64,000 nucleotides of DNA from Neisseria elongata subsp. elongata. GTDB taxonomy: Bacteria; Pseudomonadota; Gammaproteobacteria; Burkholderiales; Neisseriaceae. Below are positions 8,415-16,803 of this stretch, piece after piece. Positions within the stretch are counted from its first letter, which is position 1, and each line of letters begins with the position of its first letter. Location: contig NZ_FOPS01000007.1 of assembly GCF_900113545.1 (NCBI RefSeq), positions 1 to 64,000 on the forward strand, given 5' to 3'. The translations under genes were made by a program, and so were the position numbers. A model generated the notes under the pieces. The model did no database searches. It was not told where the DNA came from and saw nothing but the letters and a program-made list of their open reading frames with translations.

Positions 8415-8454
8415 AGGCCGTCTGAAAACCATGTTTCGTGTTTTCAGACGGCCT
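8415..8454. terminator. DUS hairpin between thiD and the convergent fusion gene
   Basis: AGGCCGTCTGAAAAC and GTTTTCAGACGGCCT form a long stem with a ten-base loop, followed by TTTCTTT. It lies between convergent genes and can serve thiD. Confidence 0.8.
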
Positions 8455-8519
8455 TTCTTTATGGCCGGAACATATTCCCCGCAAAGCGTATCAGCGCGGT
8501 AGCAAGGGAAAGATAGGGT

Positions 8520-10262
8520 TTATTTCTTCACCGCCAGGCTCACGGTAAAGATGCCGTCTTCGTCTATCCATTGGCGGATTTTTTCAAAACCGGCTTTCTC
8601 AACCAGCTGATCCATTTCCCGCTGGCTGCGGCGGCGCATTACCCAGTTCGGGCTGCCTGCTTTGTGGCTGGTCAGCGCGCGCGCAATCATCTCGAGCTGC
8701 GGATGCCACGGCTGTCCGGTGTAAATCAGGTAGCCGCCTGTTTCAATCGCATCGCCGAAGCCGTAGAGCGAGTTCAAAATCAAATCGTTATCGGCAAACA
8801 ATTCATGCAGGCCGGAAACGATGCCCAGCGTAGGACGGGGCTGCAAATCCTGATAATTGGCGCGGTCGTAGGCATTGACTTCGTCGAAGGTAACCGTGTC
8901 TTGCAGACCGCGTTCGGCAATCAGCTTACGTCCGGCTTCGACGTTAATCGGGCTGTAATCGCGCAGGCGCACGGAATCGGGCAGCGTGTCAGCAGTCAAC
9001 GCATCAAGTACATAGCGGCCGTGCCCCGAGGCAATATCGAGAACGTGTACCGGTTTGCCCGCTTCGCGCAGCTTGGCAGAGGCCGTCTGAATCGCTTTGC
9101 CGATATTGGTTTTGCGTTGGCGAATGCCGCGCCAGCCGATGGCGTTGAGATAGTGTTTGTCCACCGCCACACCAAAGGCGTTACTGCCCTGTGGCTGGTT
9201 GCGGTACACATAATCCAGCGTGCTGCCTGAGTCGTAGCCGGTTTCCTTGCCGATTTTCAAACCTTCGCTCCAACGTGCGCCGAGGTCGAGGGAGGCACGG
9301 TAAACCGCCCAAAATGCGCCGCGCGGCGAACAAATAGGCAAAGGCGTGGCCAGTTCGTCGGCTTCGCGGCGGCTTTCGCCGTGTAAGTGGGCTTGGGTCA
9401 AATCGACTTGATATAAAGGCTGATTGAAACGTTCGCGGATAAAGCGGCGCATTTCGACAAAGGCGATTTCTCGGTTTTGCTCGCCTAATGTGTCGTGATA
9501 GAAGCCGGGCAGAATATGGCGTTCTTTGATGCGGCTGCCCAAGCGGTTGTAGAAATCGTGTTGCGGTTTGTGGTGAACAACCCAGTCGCTGCCGGAAATC
9601 AAAAGCTGCAAGGGCGTGGTAATCGCCTGCGCGTCGGCAACCACGCGTTCGGCAGCTTCGTACAAACCGAGCAGAATGCGCACGGAAATGGCGCGGGTAA
9701 TCAGCGAATCGTTGTCGTAGCTGGTTTGGCGCTCTTGGTTGTGCGTCAGGTAATGGGCTTTGACGTAGCTGTTGACAAAGAAATTGCCGCGCCATTTCTG
9801 CATGATTTTCAGGCCGGCGCGGGCAAAAGGGACGTAGAGTTTGACTTTGAATGCGGGCGATGCCAATACGGCGCAGCGGATTTTCGGCGCGTAGTCGTGC
9901 AGCCAAGTGGACACCAATACCGCGCCGACGCTTTGCGCGATCACGCAGATGTTTTCGGGTTTGATGCCGTATTCGTTCTGGATGTGGCGGATAAAATCGT
10001 CCACGTCAGCAACGGAAGTACCGATGCTGGGGCTGTCGCCGCGTTCGCCGGGGCTATGGCCATGACCGCGCGCGTCCCATGCGAAATAGGCAAAATCGTC
10101 GAAACCGAGTTCGTCGGCAACAAACATCATCCGGCCGGAATGTTCGTGGCCGCGGTGGAACAGCACGATGGCTTTATCGGCCGAGCCGTCGGCAGCGGGT
10201 CGGTAGCGGTAGAAAAGTTCGGTACCGTCTTGGGTGGCGAAGTGTTTTTGCTGTTCCTGCAT
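8520..10262 (-). CDS. Alpha/beta hydrolase fused to class I SAM-dependent methyltransferase
   Basis: The 580-residue protein joins two enzymes. Residues 1-275 are a lysophospholipase-like alpha/beta hydrolase: LFHRGHEHSGR oxyanion region, nucleophile elbow AQSVGA (Ser111), acid in SGSDW (226) and His in GFYHD (256). Residues about 340-580 are a Rossmann methyltransferase with AdoMet motif VLDIASGHGRY (408-416) and a C-terminal arm with IRQWIDEDGIFTVSLAVKK. No signal peptide or membrane helix is visible, so it should be cytoplasmic. In other bacteria this fusion sits with phospholipid genes, which suggests lipid modification, but no such neighbours occur here. A DUS encodes part of IQTASAK (391-397). 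Substrate unknown. Confidence 0.85.
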   Translation of the reverse strand: MQEQQKHFATQDGTELFYRYRPAADGSADKAIVLFHRGHEHSGRMMFVADELGFDDFAYFAWDARGHGHSPGERGDSPSIGTSVADVDDFIRHIQNEYGIKPENICVIAQSVGAVLVSTWLHDYAPKIRCAVLASPAFKVKLYVPFARAGLKIMQKWRGNFFVNSYVKAHYLTHNQERQTSYDNDSLITRAISVRILLGLYEAAERVVADAQAITTPLQLLISGSDWVVHHKPQHDFYNRLGSRIKERHILPGFYHDTLGEQNREIAFVEMRRFIRERFNQPLYQVDLTQAHLHGESRREADELATPLPICSPRGAFWAVYRASLDLGARWSEGLKIGKETGYDSGSTLDYVYRNQPQGSNAFGVAVDKHYLNAIGWRGIRQRKTNIGKAIQTASAKLREAGKPVHVLDIASGHGRYVLDALTADTLPDSVRLRDYSPINVEAGRKLIAERGLQDTVTFDEVNAYDRANYQDLQPRPTLGIVSGLHELFADNDLILNSLYGFGDAIETGGYLIYTGQPWHPQLEMIARALTSHKAGSPNWVMRRRSQREMDQLVEKAGFEKIRQWIDEDGIFTVSLAVKK

Positions 10263-10717
10263 GGTGGCTCCAGGTGGTTATCAGTTTGCGAACGGTATCA
10301 CGACATATCGGCTGTATGCAATAGAAGGAAGGACTAGTGTAGGCCGTCTGAAAAATTCGGCAGCGGGAAAATTGGGCGTAAAAAAATGGTGTGGCGGTAT
10401 TACTGCCACACCCAAACACACACACATCAAGAGGAAAGGAAAGAAAACTTGCCTGCCGCTATGGAGATTCGCAAATTTCACCGATTTTATCGGCCGATTA
10501 CATAGAATCCCGTTGTCAAGCGGGGGCGATTATAAGCGAATCCTTTTCATTGGCTTTGATGCAGGTCAAGGTTGGATGCTTCGTGGGTTTTTTATTGAAG
10601 CGGTTGGTTTTTCCTTGTTCCGACTGAAGGCGGTTATTTTGACTACATGCAATTACATAAATTTTACTTTCAGGGTATGATGCGGCCCTTGCTGCAAACA
10701 AAGGTGTGGAAATTTTT
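10263..10717. other. 455-base intergenic region without a convincing gene
   Basis: This divergent gap contains one DUS near 10342-10353 but no frame with neisserial-looking protein or a ribosome binding site. It should hold promoters for the fusion gene (minus) and the SnoaL-like gene (plus). I could not settle on a promoter pair. The stretch 10560-10700 is AT-rich. Confidence 0.5.
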
Positions 10718-11140
10718 ATGAGCCAGATCGGTAATCATGCATTTATGCAGAAATTTGTCGAGTTGCTAAATAGTGCGTCGCCTAAATTGGCGGTGGAATT
10801 GATTGCTCCGGATGCTGTTTTCAATTCGGTCATTACCGGCAGGGAGCATATGGGGCCGTCGGGATATTTGGAGATTTTGGCTGCTTTGAAAGCAGGTTTT
10901 CCCGATGTGCGCTGGGAATTGCAGGAGTTGGTCGGGGAAGGCAATGTGGTGGCCGCCCGTTTCAATATTTCGGGAACGCACCTGGGTGAGTTTCAGGGAA
11001 TCAAGCCCGGCGGCAAGGAGGTAAGGATTTCTGCCATGAACCTTTACCGTCTGAAAAGCGGAAAGGTGGTTAAGGAGTTTAACCAGTTTGATAATTTGTC
11101 TTTGTTGTGGCAGATAGGCGTGTATCCGCCGATGGAATAA
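10718..11140 (+). CDS. SnoaL-like / ester cyclase family protein
   Basis: The 141-residue protein has the cone-shaped NTF2-like pattern of SnoaL polyketide cyclases: FMQKFVELLNSASP, the AVFNSVITGREHMGP segment, FPDVRWELQELVGEGNVVAARF and a C-terminal strand LYRLKSGKVVKEFNQFDNLS. Small stand-alone members of this family have many or unknown roles (isomerases, hydrolases, stress proteins), so the substrate cannot be assigned. I use the ATG at 10718; a GTG four codons earlier is possible. It is a single-gene unit ended by a DUS hairpin. Confidence 0.75.
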   Translation: MSQIGNHAFMQKFVELLNSASPKLAVELIAPDAVFNSVITGREHMGPSGYLEILAALKAGFPDVRWELQELVGEGNVVAARFNISGTHLGEFQGIKPGGKEVRISAMNLYRLKSGKVVKEFNQFDNLSLLWQIGVYPPME

Positions 11141-11162
11141 TCGGATTGAACGGAAAGTTTGA

Positions 11163-11192
11163 AGGCCGTCTGAAAAAGTTTTCAGACGGCCT
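11163..11192. terminator. DUS hairpin terminator after the SnoaL-like gene
   Basis: AGGCCGTCTGAAAA and TTTTCAGACGGCCT separated by two bases, followed by TTTAT. Confidence 0.85.
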
Positions 11193-11217
11193 TTATGCAA
11201 ATTCGGAAGCGGAAATG

Positions 11218-11239
11218 AAAAAACTGCCTTAACGGCAGT
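11218..11239 (-). terminator. Terminator of the tRNA-Leu pair
   Basis: Read on the minus strand, ACTGCC, loop GTTAA, GGCAGT is followed by a run of T, ten bases beyond the CCA end of the second tRNA. Confidence 0.75.
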
Positions 11240-11248
11240 ATTTGTTTT

Positions 11249-11335
11249 TGGTGCCCAGGAGAAGACTCGAACTTCCACACCCGTGAGGATACTAGCACCT
11301 GAAGCTAGCGCGTCTACCAATTCCGCCACCTGGGC
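11249..11335 (-). tRNA. tRNA-Leu (anticodon CAG), second in the transcript
   Basis: The 87-nt minus-strand gene starts GCCCAGGTGGCGGAATTGG and ends with the paired CCTGGGC, A discriminator and an encoded CCA. The anticodon stem-loop CTAGC-TTCAGGT-GCTAG gives CAG. A long class II variable arm and GTTCGAGTC T-loop are present. It differs from its neighbour by three bases, all in the variable arm. Confidence 0.95.
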
Positions 11336-11363
11336 AATATAAAATAAAAAGCAAAGTATTTGA

Positions 11364-11450
11364 TGGTGCCCAGGAGAAGACTCGAACTTCCACGCCCGTA
11401 AGGACACTAGCACCTGAAGCTAGCGCGTCTACCAATTCCGCCACCTGGGC
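11364..11450 (-). tRNA. tRNA-Leu (anticodon CAG), first in the transcript
   Basis: Same structure, anticodon CAG and encoded CCA as its neighbour, 28 bases upstream of it. The variable arm has a G-C pair where the other copy has A-T, and a T for C change in the loop. Both genes share one strong promoter and one terminator. Confidence 0.95.
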
Positions 11451-11500
11451 TTTGCTTTAATAACCGTCTTGCGTTAAAGTAACGGAAAACGGAAGCGGGC

Positions 11501-11528
11501 ATTATATATCCTCGCGAAAGAATGTCAA
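11501..11528 (-). promoter_or_regulatory. Strong sigma70 promoter for the tRNA-Leu operon
   Basis: On the minus strand TTGACA (11523-11528) and TATAAT (11501-11506), both perfect consensus, are 16 bases apart, about 50 bases upstream of the first tRNA. It is divergent from rnr, whose ATG lies 20 bases behind the -35 box. Confidence 0.85.
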
Positions 11529-11547
11529 TGATAAAAACGAGGTAAAA

Positions 11548-13989
11548 ATGAAGAAAAAGGTTAAAGTATTAAGTTTGCGGGAAAAAGACCCGTTTTTAGC
11601 CCGCGAGCAGCAGCGTTATGAATTCCCTCTGCCCAGCCGCGAATGGGTGATTGAAATTTTGGAAGCGGAAGGTGTGCCGCTGAGTATCGCCGTGCTGGCG
11701 GAAAAGTTGTCTATCCGTGCGGATGAGTATGAATTTTTCGAACGCCGCCTGAAAGCCATGGCGCGCGACGGGCAGGTGTTGATCAACCGTCGCGGCGCGG
11801 TGTGCGTGGCGGAAAAGTTGGAGTTGGTGAAATGCCGTGTGGAGGCGCATAAAGACGGTTTCGGATTTGCTGTGCCGCTGGACAAGCAGCCCAAGCAGGC
11901 CGATTTTGTATTGTATGAGCGTCAGATGCGCGATTTGATGCATGGCGACATCGTTACCGTCCGGCCGGCCGGGGTAGACAGAAGGGGGCGGCGCGAAGGG
12001 CAGGTGCTGGACATTATCGAGCGCGCGCAAACCGATGTGGTCGGCCGTTTTTACATCGAGCGCGGCGTGGCGATTATGGAGCCGGAGGATAAGCGGCTGG
12101 TGCAGCCGATTTTGCTGGAACCGGATTCGGTTGCCGAATTGCAGCCGAAGTCCGGCCAGGTGGTGTCGGCGAAGATTGAAAGTTATCCGCACAATCATCA
12201 GCCTGCCGTGGCCAGATTGTCGGAAGTTTTGGGCGATTATGCCGACAGCGGGATGGAAATCGAAATCGCCGTCCGCAAACACCGGCTGCCGCACGAATTT
12301 TCAGACGGCTGCCTTCGCGCTGCCGCCAAGATTCCGGAAAACGTGCGCCCGTCGGACAGGAAGGGCAGGGAGGATTTGCGCGATTTGCCGCTGCTGACGA
12401 TAGACGGCGAAACGGCACGCGATTTTGACGATGCGGTATTTGCCGAAAAAATCGGCCGCAATTACCGCCTTGTGGTGGCGATTGCCGATGTCAGCCATTA
12501 TGTCCGGCCGGATGATGCGATAGACAAGGATGCCTATCAGCGCGCCACCAGCGTGTATTTCCCGCGCCGCGTGATTCCGATGCTGCCGGAGAGTTTGTCC
12601 AACGGCATTTGTTCGCTGAATCCCGATGTCGAACGCTTGTGCATGGTTTGCGACATGACCATTACTTATGCGGGCAATGTCAAAGAATACCGTTTTTATC
12701 CTGCTGTGATGCGCTCCCATGCGCGACTGACCTATACCCAAGTATGGCAGTGGTTGGAAGGGGGCGGTGACTATCCGCATAAGGAACAGTTGGAAACCTT
12801 GCATAAGCTGTTCCATATCCTGCAAAACAAACGCCATAAACGCGGTGCGATGGAGTTTGAAACCGTCGAAACGCAGATGTTGTTTGACGATAAAGGCAAA
12901 ATCGAACGGATAGTCCCCGTGGTGCGTAACGATGCGCACAAACTGATTGAGGAATGTATGCTGGCGGCGAATGTCTGCGCGGCCGATTTCCTGCTGAAAC
13001 ACAAACACCACGGTTTGTTCCGCAACCATTTGGGCCCGACGCCGGAAAAACTGACTGCTTTACGCGAACAGCTGGCACTGTTGGGATTGAGCCTGGGTGG
13101 CGGCGACAAGCCGATGCCCAAGCATTATGCCGAACTTGCGGACAAGATTGCCGACCGGCCCGACCGCGAGCTGATACAGACCATGTTGTTGCGCTCTATG
13201 CAGCAGGCCGTATACGAAGCGCGGAATGAAGGGCATTTCGGCCTGGCATACGAACATTACGCCCACTTTACCTCGCCCATCCGCCGTTATCCCGATTTGA
13301 TGGTGCACCGCGCGATTAAGGCGGTATTGGAGGGCGGAGCCTATGCGCCGCAGTCTTGGAATGAAGCGGGCGTTCATACTTCCGCATGCGAACGCCGTGC
13401 CGACGAGGCAAGCCGCGATGTCGAAAACTGGCTGAAAACCTACTATATGCGCGACAAAGTGGGCGAGGTGTTTGGCGGCAGAATCAGCGGCATGGCCAAT
13501 TTCGGCCTCTTCGTTACTTTGGACGACATCTATATCGAAGGACTGGTGCACATCAGCGATCTGGGCGAGGATTATTTCAACTACCGCCCCGAAGTGATGC
13601 GGATAGAAGGCGAACGCAGCGGCATACGTTTTGAGATGGGCGACCGTGTGGTAGTCAAAGTGGCGCGTGCCGATTTGGATACCAGCAAAATCGATTTGAC
13701 ACTGATCAGCGGCGGCAGCAAAGGCCGCAAGCGAGCCGTGTCGGAACGGGCTGCCGAAAAGGAAAAACCGAAAAAGACCGGCGGCAGGGGCAAGTCGGAA
13801 CAGAGGCCGTCTGAAAAAGGAAAGGACATTGAAGGCGGAAAGAAAGCCGCACGTTCTTTGCGGACGGTAAACGGAAAAATCACGTTGGTAGCGGATAAGA
13901 AAAAGCAGGCCAAGGCAGAGAAAACAAGCCGGAAGGCCAAGCCGAAAACCAAAAGCGAAAAGCGCGTGCCGAAGAAAACGCGTAAATAA
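11548..13989 (+). CDS. rnr: Ribonuclease R
   Basis: The 813-residue exoribonuclease degrades structured RNA 3' to 5' and takes part in rRNA and tmRNA-linked quality control. Order: N-terminal winged-helix region (about 25-90), two cold-shock domains, RNB catalytic domain with TIDGETARDFDDAVFAE and its metal-binding aspartates, YAHFTSPIRRYPDLMVHR late in RNB, an S1 domain (GRISGMANFGLFVTLDD, then GLVHISDLGEDYF), and a lysine-rich tail from about 725 onward, as in E. coli RNase R. A DUS is embedded in the tail and encodes RPSEKGK. GAGG precedes the ATG. A DUS hairpin ends the gene. Confidence 0.95.
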   Translation: MKKKVKVLSLREKDPFLAREQQRYEFPLPSREWVIEILEAEGVPLSIAVLAEKLSIRADEYEFFERRLKAMARDGQVLINRRGAVCVAEKLELVKCRVEAHKDGFGFAVPLDKQPKQADFVLYERQMRDLMHGDIVTVRPAGVDRRGRREGQVLDIIERAQTDVVGRFYIERGVAIMEPEDKRLVQPILLEPDSVAELQPKSGQVVSAKIESYPHNHQPAVARLSEVLGDYADSGMEIEIAVRKHRLPHEFSDGCLRAAAKIPENVRPSDRKGREDLRDLPLLTIDGETARDFDDAVFAEKIGRNYRLVVAIADVSHYVRPDDAIDKDAYQRATSVYFPRRVIPMLPESLSNGICSLNPDVERLCMVCDMTITYAGNVKEYRFYPAVMRSHARLTYTQVWQWLEGGGDYPHKEQLETLHKLFHILQNKRHKRGAMEFETVETQMLFDDKGKIERIVPVVRNDAHKLIEECMLAANVCAADFLLKHKHHGLFRNHLGPTPEKLTALREQLALLGLSLGGGDKPMPKHYAELADKIADRPDRELIQTMLLRSMQQAVYEARNEGHFGLAYEHYAHFTSPIRRYPDLMVHRAIKAVLEGGAYAPQSWNEAGVHTSACERRADEASRDVENWLKTYYMRDKVGEVFGGRISGMANFGLFVTLDDIYIEGLVHISDLGEDYFNYRPEVMRIEGERSGIRFEMGDRVVVKVARADLDTSKIDLTLISGGSKGRKRAVSERAAEKEKPKKTGGRGKSEQRPSEKGKDIEGGKKAARSLRTVNGKITLVADKKKQAKAEKTSRKAKPKTKSEKRVPKKTRK

Positions 13990-14004
13990 GCCCTAACCGT
14001 GAAG

Positions 14005-14037
14005 AGGCCGTCTGAAAGAATACTTTTCAGACGGCCT
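14005..14037. terminator. DUS hairpin terminator of rnr
   Basis: AGGCCGTCTGAAAG and CTTTTCAGACGGCCT form the stem, 16 bases after the rnr stop. Confidence 0.8.
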
Positions 14038-14257
14038 CTGATTATTTCCCGACGGCAAGCGCAAAGTCGCTACGGTAGATGAAGCGTACTGCCGCTATCG
14101 TGCGGAAGGCGTGGGCAGCTAAAAACCGATGTTGGCTTTGTATCAAAGGTTCGGCCAAGTTTTGGGCGTCAAAGTACGGTAACGATACGGCAGAACCGGT
14201 TTGTCTGCCATAAAAGCCGCAACGGGAAGGAATGGCCGGCGGATAGGCCGTCTGAAA

Positions 14258-14566
14258 CTAGCCGTCATCGTTCTCCGATGAAGCTGTCGGTTTAAACTGG
14301 CTGCGGAAAAAGAAAAAATCGTTTGGCCGGATAATCTCCACCGCATGCCCGTAAGACAGTTGGTTCAGCCGGCTATAGGCATTTTTGAAGCACTTCCGTT
14401 CGAATTCGTGTAAATCCGCAATGGCCTCCTTATATTGCCCGGCAGGCATGGAAGAGGCATGTTTCAAAGCTTCGATAAGGTGTCGGTAAAGCGGGTTGGC
14501 TTCCAATTCTTCCTGATAAAAGTCTTTGAAGGCGGTATAGGCGGCAGCATGGGTTTGATATGACAT
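14258..14566 (-). CDS. Hypothetical protein, small helical
   Basis: The 102-residue product (MSYQTHAAAYTAFKDFYQEE, later HASSMPAGQYKEAIADLHEF) is predicted helical, with many aromatic residues and a disordered end (PTASSENDDG). No signal peptide or membrane segment. The ATG at 14564-14566 lacks a clear ribosome binding site; a TTG at 14587 is the alternative. I do not recognise the family. It is flanked by a DUS at about 14246-14257 and lies upstream of the Tat flavoprotein gene on the opposite side. Confidence 0.5.
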   Translation of the reverse strand: MSYQTHAAAYTAFKDFYQEELEANPLYRHLIEALKHASSMPAGQYKEAIADLHEFERKCFKNAYSRLNQLSYGHAVEIIRPNDFFFFRSQFKPTASSENDDG

Positions 14567-14634
14567 AGTGGTCAATACGCAGTACAAGATATGTTATTAG
14601 CTTACGTTAAATCGATACGGATTGTCATGGTTTT

Positions 14635-16239
14635 TTAGACGGCATCCAATGTTTTTTTTGCCGCCTCCACGCCCCAATAAACGGCCTCTTCAAATACCGA
14701 ATAACCGCTCAAATCGCTGTGGGCAAACAGCAGCGGTGAGTTGTGCCGCCGCAGTTGCAGAAGTTGCGGGCGGTTCAGGTAGCCGGGGTGGGGGATGCTC
14801 ATGCCGTGGCCGCGCACGGTGAGGTCGATTTGTTCGACATGCCCGAAAAAGCGGTTGCCGTACGCCTGCAATAAATCGTGTGCGGCATACGGCAGCAGTT
14901 CTTCAGACGGCGCGTGCAGCAGCATCCGGCGCGATTCGCCTGCCTTTCTGCCGCCGAAAGCGGTGTAGGAGGTGAAAACGGCACGTTCGGGCTTGGCGGT
15001 GCGGATGAATTGGTTTGCGGCGGAGACGTAGCCCAGGTGCGGGCTGCCGTACACGACGTTGTCCCAGGCGGTTTCGCTGCGGCCGATTTCGGCGGGGAAA
15101 CGGTTTATGACGAAATTGCCGACCAGCCAAGGCGCGTAGTCGGGCGTGTGCAGGCCGTAATATTCGGGGCGGGAGGTGATGCGGGCGGCCACCATCAGCG
15201 GCATGGCGCAAATGACGCGGTTGGCGAGGACGGATACGGTTTCGCCGCTGACATTGTGCCTCAGCCAAACGTTTACGCCGTTTGTAAGCTCTTCAATTTT
15301 GACTGCGGAAACGTCGCAGGAAGCGGGCGGGTCGAAACGCCATTGCGGCTGTTCGGGCAGGCGGGGCAGGGTTTGCAGGCCGCTGCGGCGGCGCAGGGCT
15401 TCGGAGAGGTGAGCCAGCCCTTCCGGCCAGGTGAGGACGGTGTCGGCATGGTCGCCGCGCGCACAGAAATAGTGCAGCCCCGCAAAGGCGGATACTTCGG
15501 CGATGCCTGCGCCGTAGTCGTCGCGGCAGCAGTAGTCGAGATACCAGAGCAGTTCGGCGGAGCGGTAGTTTTGACGTTGCAGCCATCGGGCGAAAGTCAG
15601 CGTGTCGAGCTGCCGCCATTCTTCGTCTTGCGAGGAGAGGTCTATCGGGATGGCGAAGATTTTGCGCCCGTCGCGGCCGTAGGCGGTTTTCAGACGGCCC
15701 GTGAGGGCGAAGAAGCGTTTGCCGTCGGCATCCTGCGGGGCGAGATGGTCGCGCCAGCCGCCTTGGTACAGCAGCCTTTCCTGCGGAGCGTAAACCAAAT
15801 CGGTTTCGTTGAAGCGGCCGTCTGCCATGATGCCCAAATCGTGCAGCATTTCGCGGACGTAAACGCTTTCTTCGGAAGGCAGGGCGAGGTAGTGCGCGCC
15901 GGACGGGGCAGCGAGGTTTTGGTGGCGGTAGGCGGCGTTGTTGCCGTTGCGTTCGAAGCCTTCGGCCAGCAGGATGTCGCGCCGACCGTGTTTGGCCAGA
16001 TACCACAGCGCGCTCAAACCGGCCGCGCCGCCGCCCAGAATCAGGATGTCGCAGCGGTGTTCGGATTTTGCCTGCGGCGGCAGGGCATTGTCGCGCAGGG
16101 CATGACCGAGCGGCAGGCCGACGCGGTTTACATGGATGGGCGGCAGGGCATTGAGGCCGCGCCACAGTTGCCATGAGGCGGCGGACGCGGCGGCAAGTGC
16201 GGCGGAGCTGTAGAGGAATTGACGGCGGGTCAGCGGCAT
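14635..16239 (-). CDS. Tat-exported FAD-dependent oxidoreductase
   Basis: The 534-residue protein starts MPLTRRQFLYSSAALAAASA, a twin-arginine signal (RRQFL) and hydrophobic stretch, so it should fold with its cofactor in the cytoplasm and be exported to the periplasm. CDILILGGGAAGLSALWYL (63-81) is the dinucleotide-binding fold; the rest resembles flavin amine oxidase/protoporphyrinogen-oxidase-like enzymes, with FAD-contact C-terminal motif FAHSDLSGYSVFEEAVYWG. A substrate cannot be assigned. The TM2 gene lies upstream on the same strand, separated by a terminator, so it is probably its own unit. Minus-strand DUS codons give GRLKTAYG and APSEELLP. Confidence 0.8.
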   Translation of the reverse strand: MPLTRRQFLYSSAALAAASAASWQLWRGLNALPPIHVNRVGLPLGHALRDNALPPQAKSEHRCDILILGGGAAGLSALWYLAKHGRRDILLAEGFERNGNNAAYRHQNLAAPSGAHYLALPSEESVYVREMLHDLGIMADGRFNETDLVYAPQERLLYQGGWRDHLAPQDADGKRFFALTGRLKTAYGRDGRKIFAIPIDLSSQDEEWRQLDTLTFARWLQRQNYRSAELLWYLDYCCRDDYGAGIAEVSAFAGLHYFCARGDHADTVLTWPEGLAHLSEALRRRSGLQTLPRLPEQPQWRFDPPASCDVSAVKIEELTNGVNVWLRHNVSGETVSVLANRVICAMPLMVAARITSRPEYYGLHTPDYAPWLVGNFVINRFPAEIGRSETAWDNVVYGSPHLGYVSAANQFIRTAKPERAVFTSYTAFGGRKAGESRRMLLHAPSEELLPYAAHDLLQAYGNRFFGHVEQIDLTVRGHGMSIPHPGYLNRPQLLQLRRHNSPLLFAHSDLSGYSVFEEAVYWGVEAAKKTLDAV

Positions 16240-16263
16240 GGCGGATGGGGTATCGGAACGGGT

Positions 16264-16290
16264 AAAAAAACTGCCCCGGCAGGGCAGTTT
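16264..16290 (-). terminator. Terminator of the TM2 gene
   Basis: AAACTGCCC, loop, GGGCAGTTT with a 3' T run when read on the minus strand, 20 bases after the TM2 stop. It separates that gene from the downstream flavoprotein gene. Confidence 0.8.
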
Positions 16291-16310
16291 TCAGCGGTAT
16301 CGGCGAGGGC

Positions 16311-16601
16311 TTAGAACCACTCTTTTTTACCGATGACGTAAGTTTGCTCAAACTCTTCGGGCGTGCATTTCAGATATTTGACGATGTCGATGATGCAGAA
16401 GATGAAGGTAACGGCCGGGCCGACGAAGATGAACGAACCCAAAATGGTAATCAGCAGGTAAATCACACCGACTTTGTTTACGCCCAAGTAGAACTTATGT
16501 ACGCCAAAGCCACCTAGGAAAAACGCCAAAACGGCCGCAATAATGCGTTTGTCGCTGGTTGCAGGGGTTGGAGCAGGTTGTTGCGGGATATTCTCAGACA
16601 T
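16311..16601 (-). CDS. TM2 domain membrane protein
   Basis: The 96-residue protein has a short Pro-rich cytoplasmic lead and then a TM2 domain: AAVLAFFLGGFGVHKFYLGV, a second helix GVIYLLITILGSFIF and a third hydrophobic run ending in IIDIVKYL. The loop motif GxHKFYLG is diagnostic. TM2 proteins of bacteria have no settled role. GGAGAGAAAAA upstream of the ATG acts as the ribosome binding site. Confidence 0.85.
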   Translation of the reverse strand: MSENIPQQPAPTPATSDKRIIAAVLAFFLGGFGVHKFYLGVNKVGVIYLLITILGSFIFVGPAVTFIFCIIDIVKYLKCTPEEFEQTYVIGKKEWF

Positions 16602-16803
16602 TTTTTCTCTCCAAAAGGTTTATATGAAAACAGAGTGTCGCATTATAACAAAATACGTCATGTATTTCACAAGAATTATCATTCAAGGCAGTTCGGAGGC
16701 CGTCTGAAAGCATGGGTTCGGGCAAAAGGCGGGTTTTCAGACGGCCTGATGCATTTTGAGGCATCAATTCCCTTATAATCGCGCTTTTTTGCCCGATTCC
16801 GCC

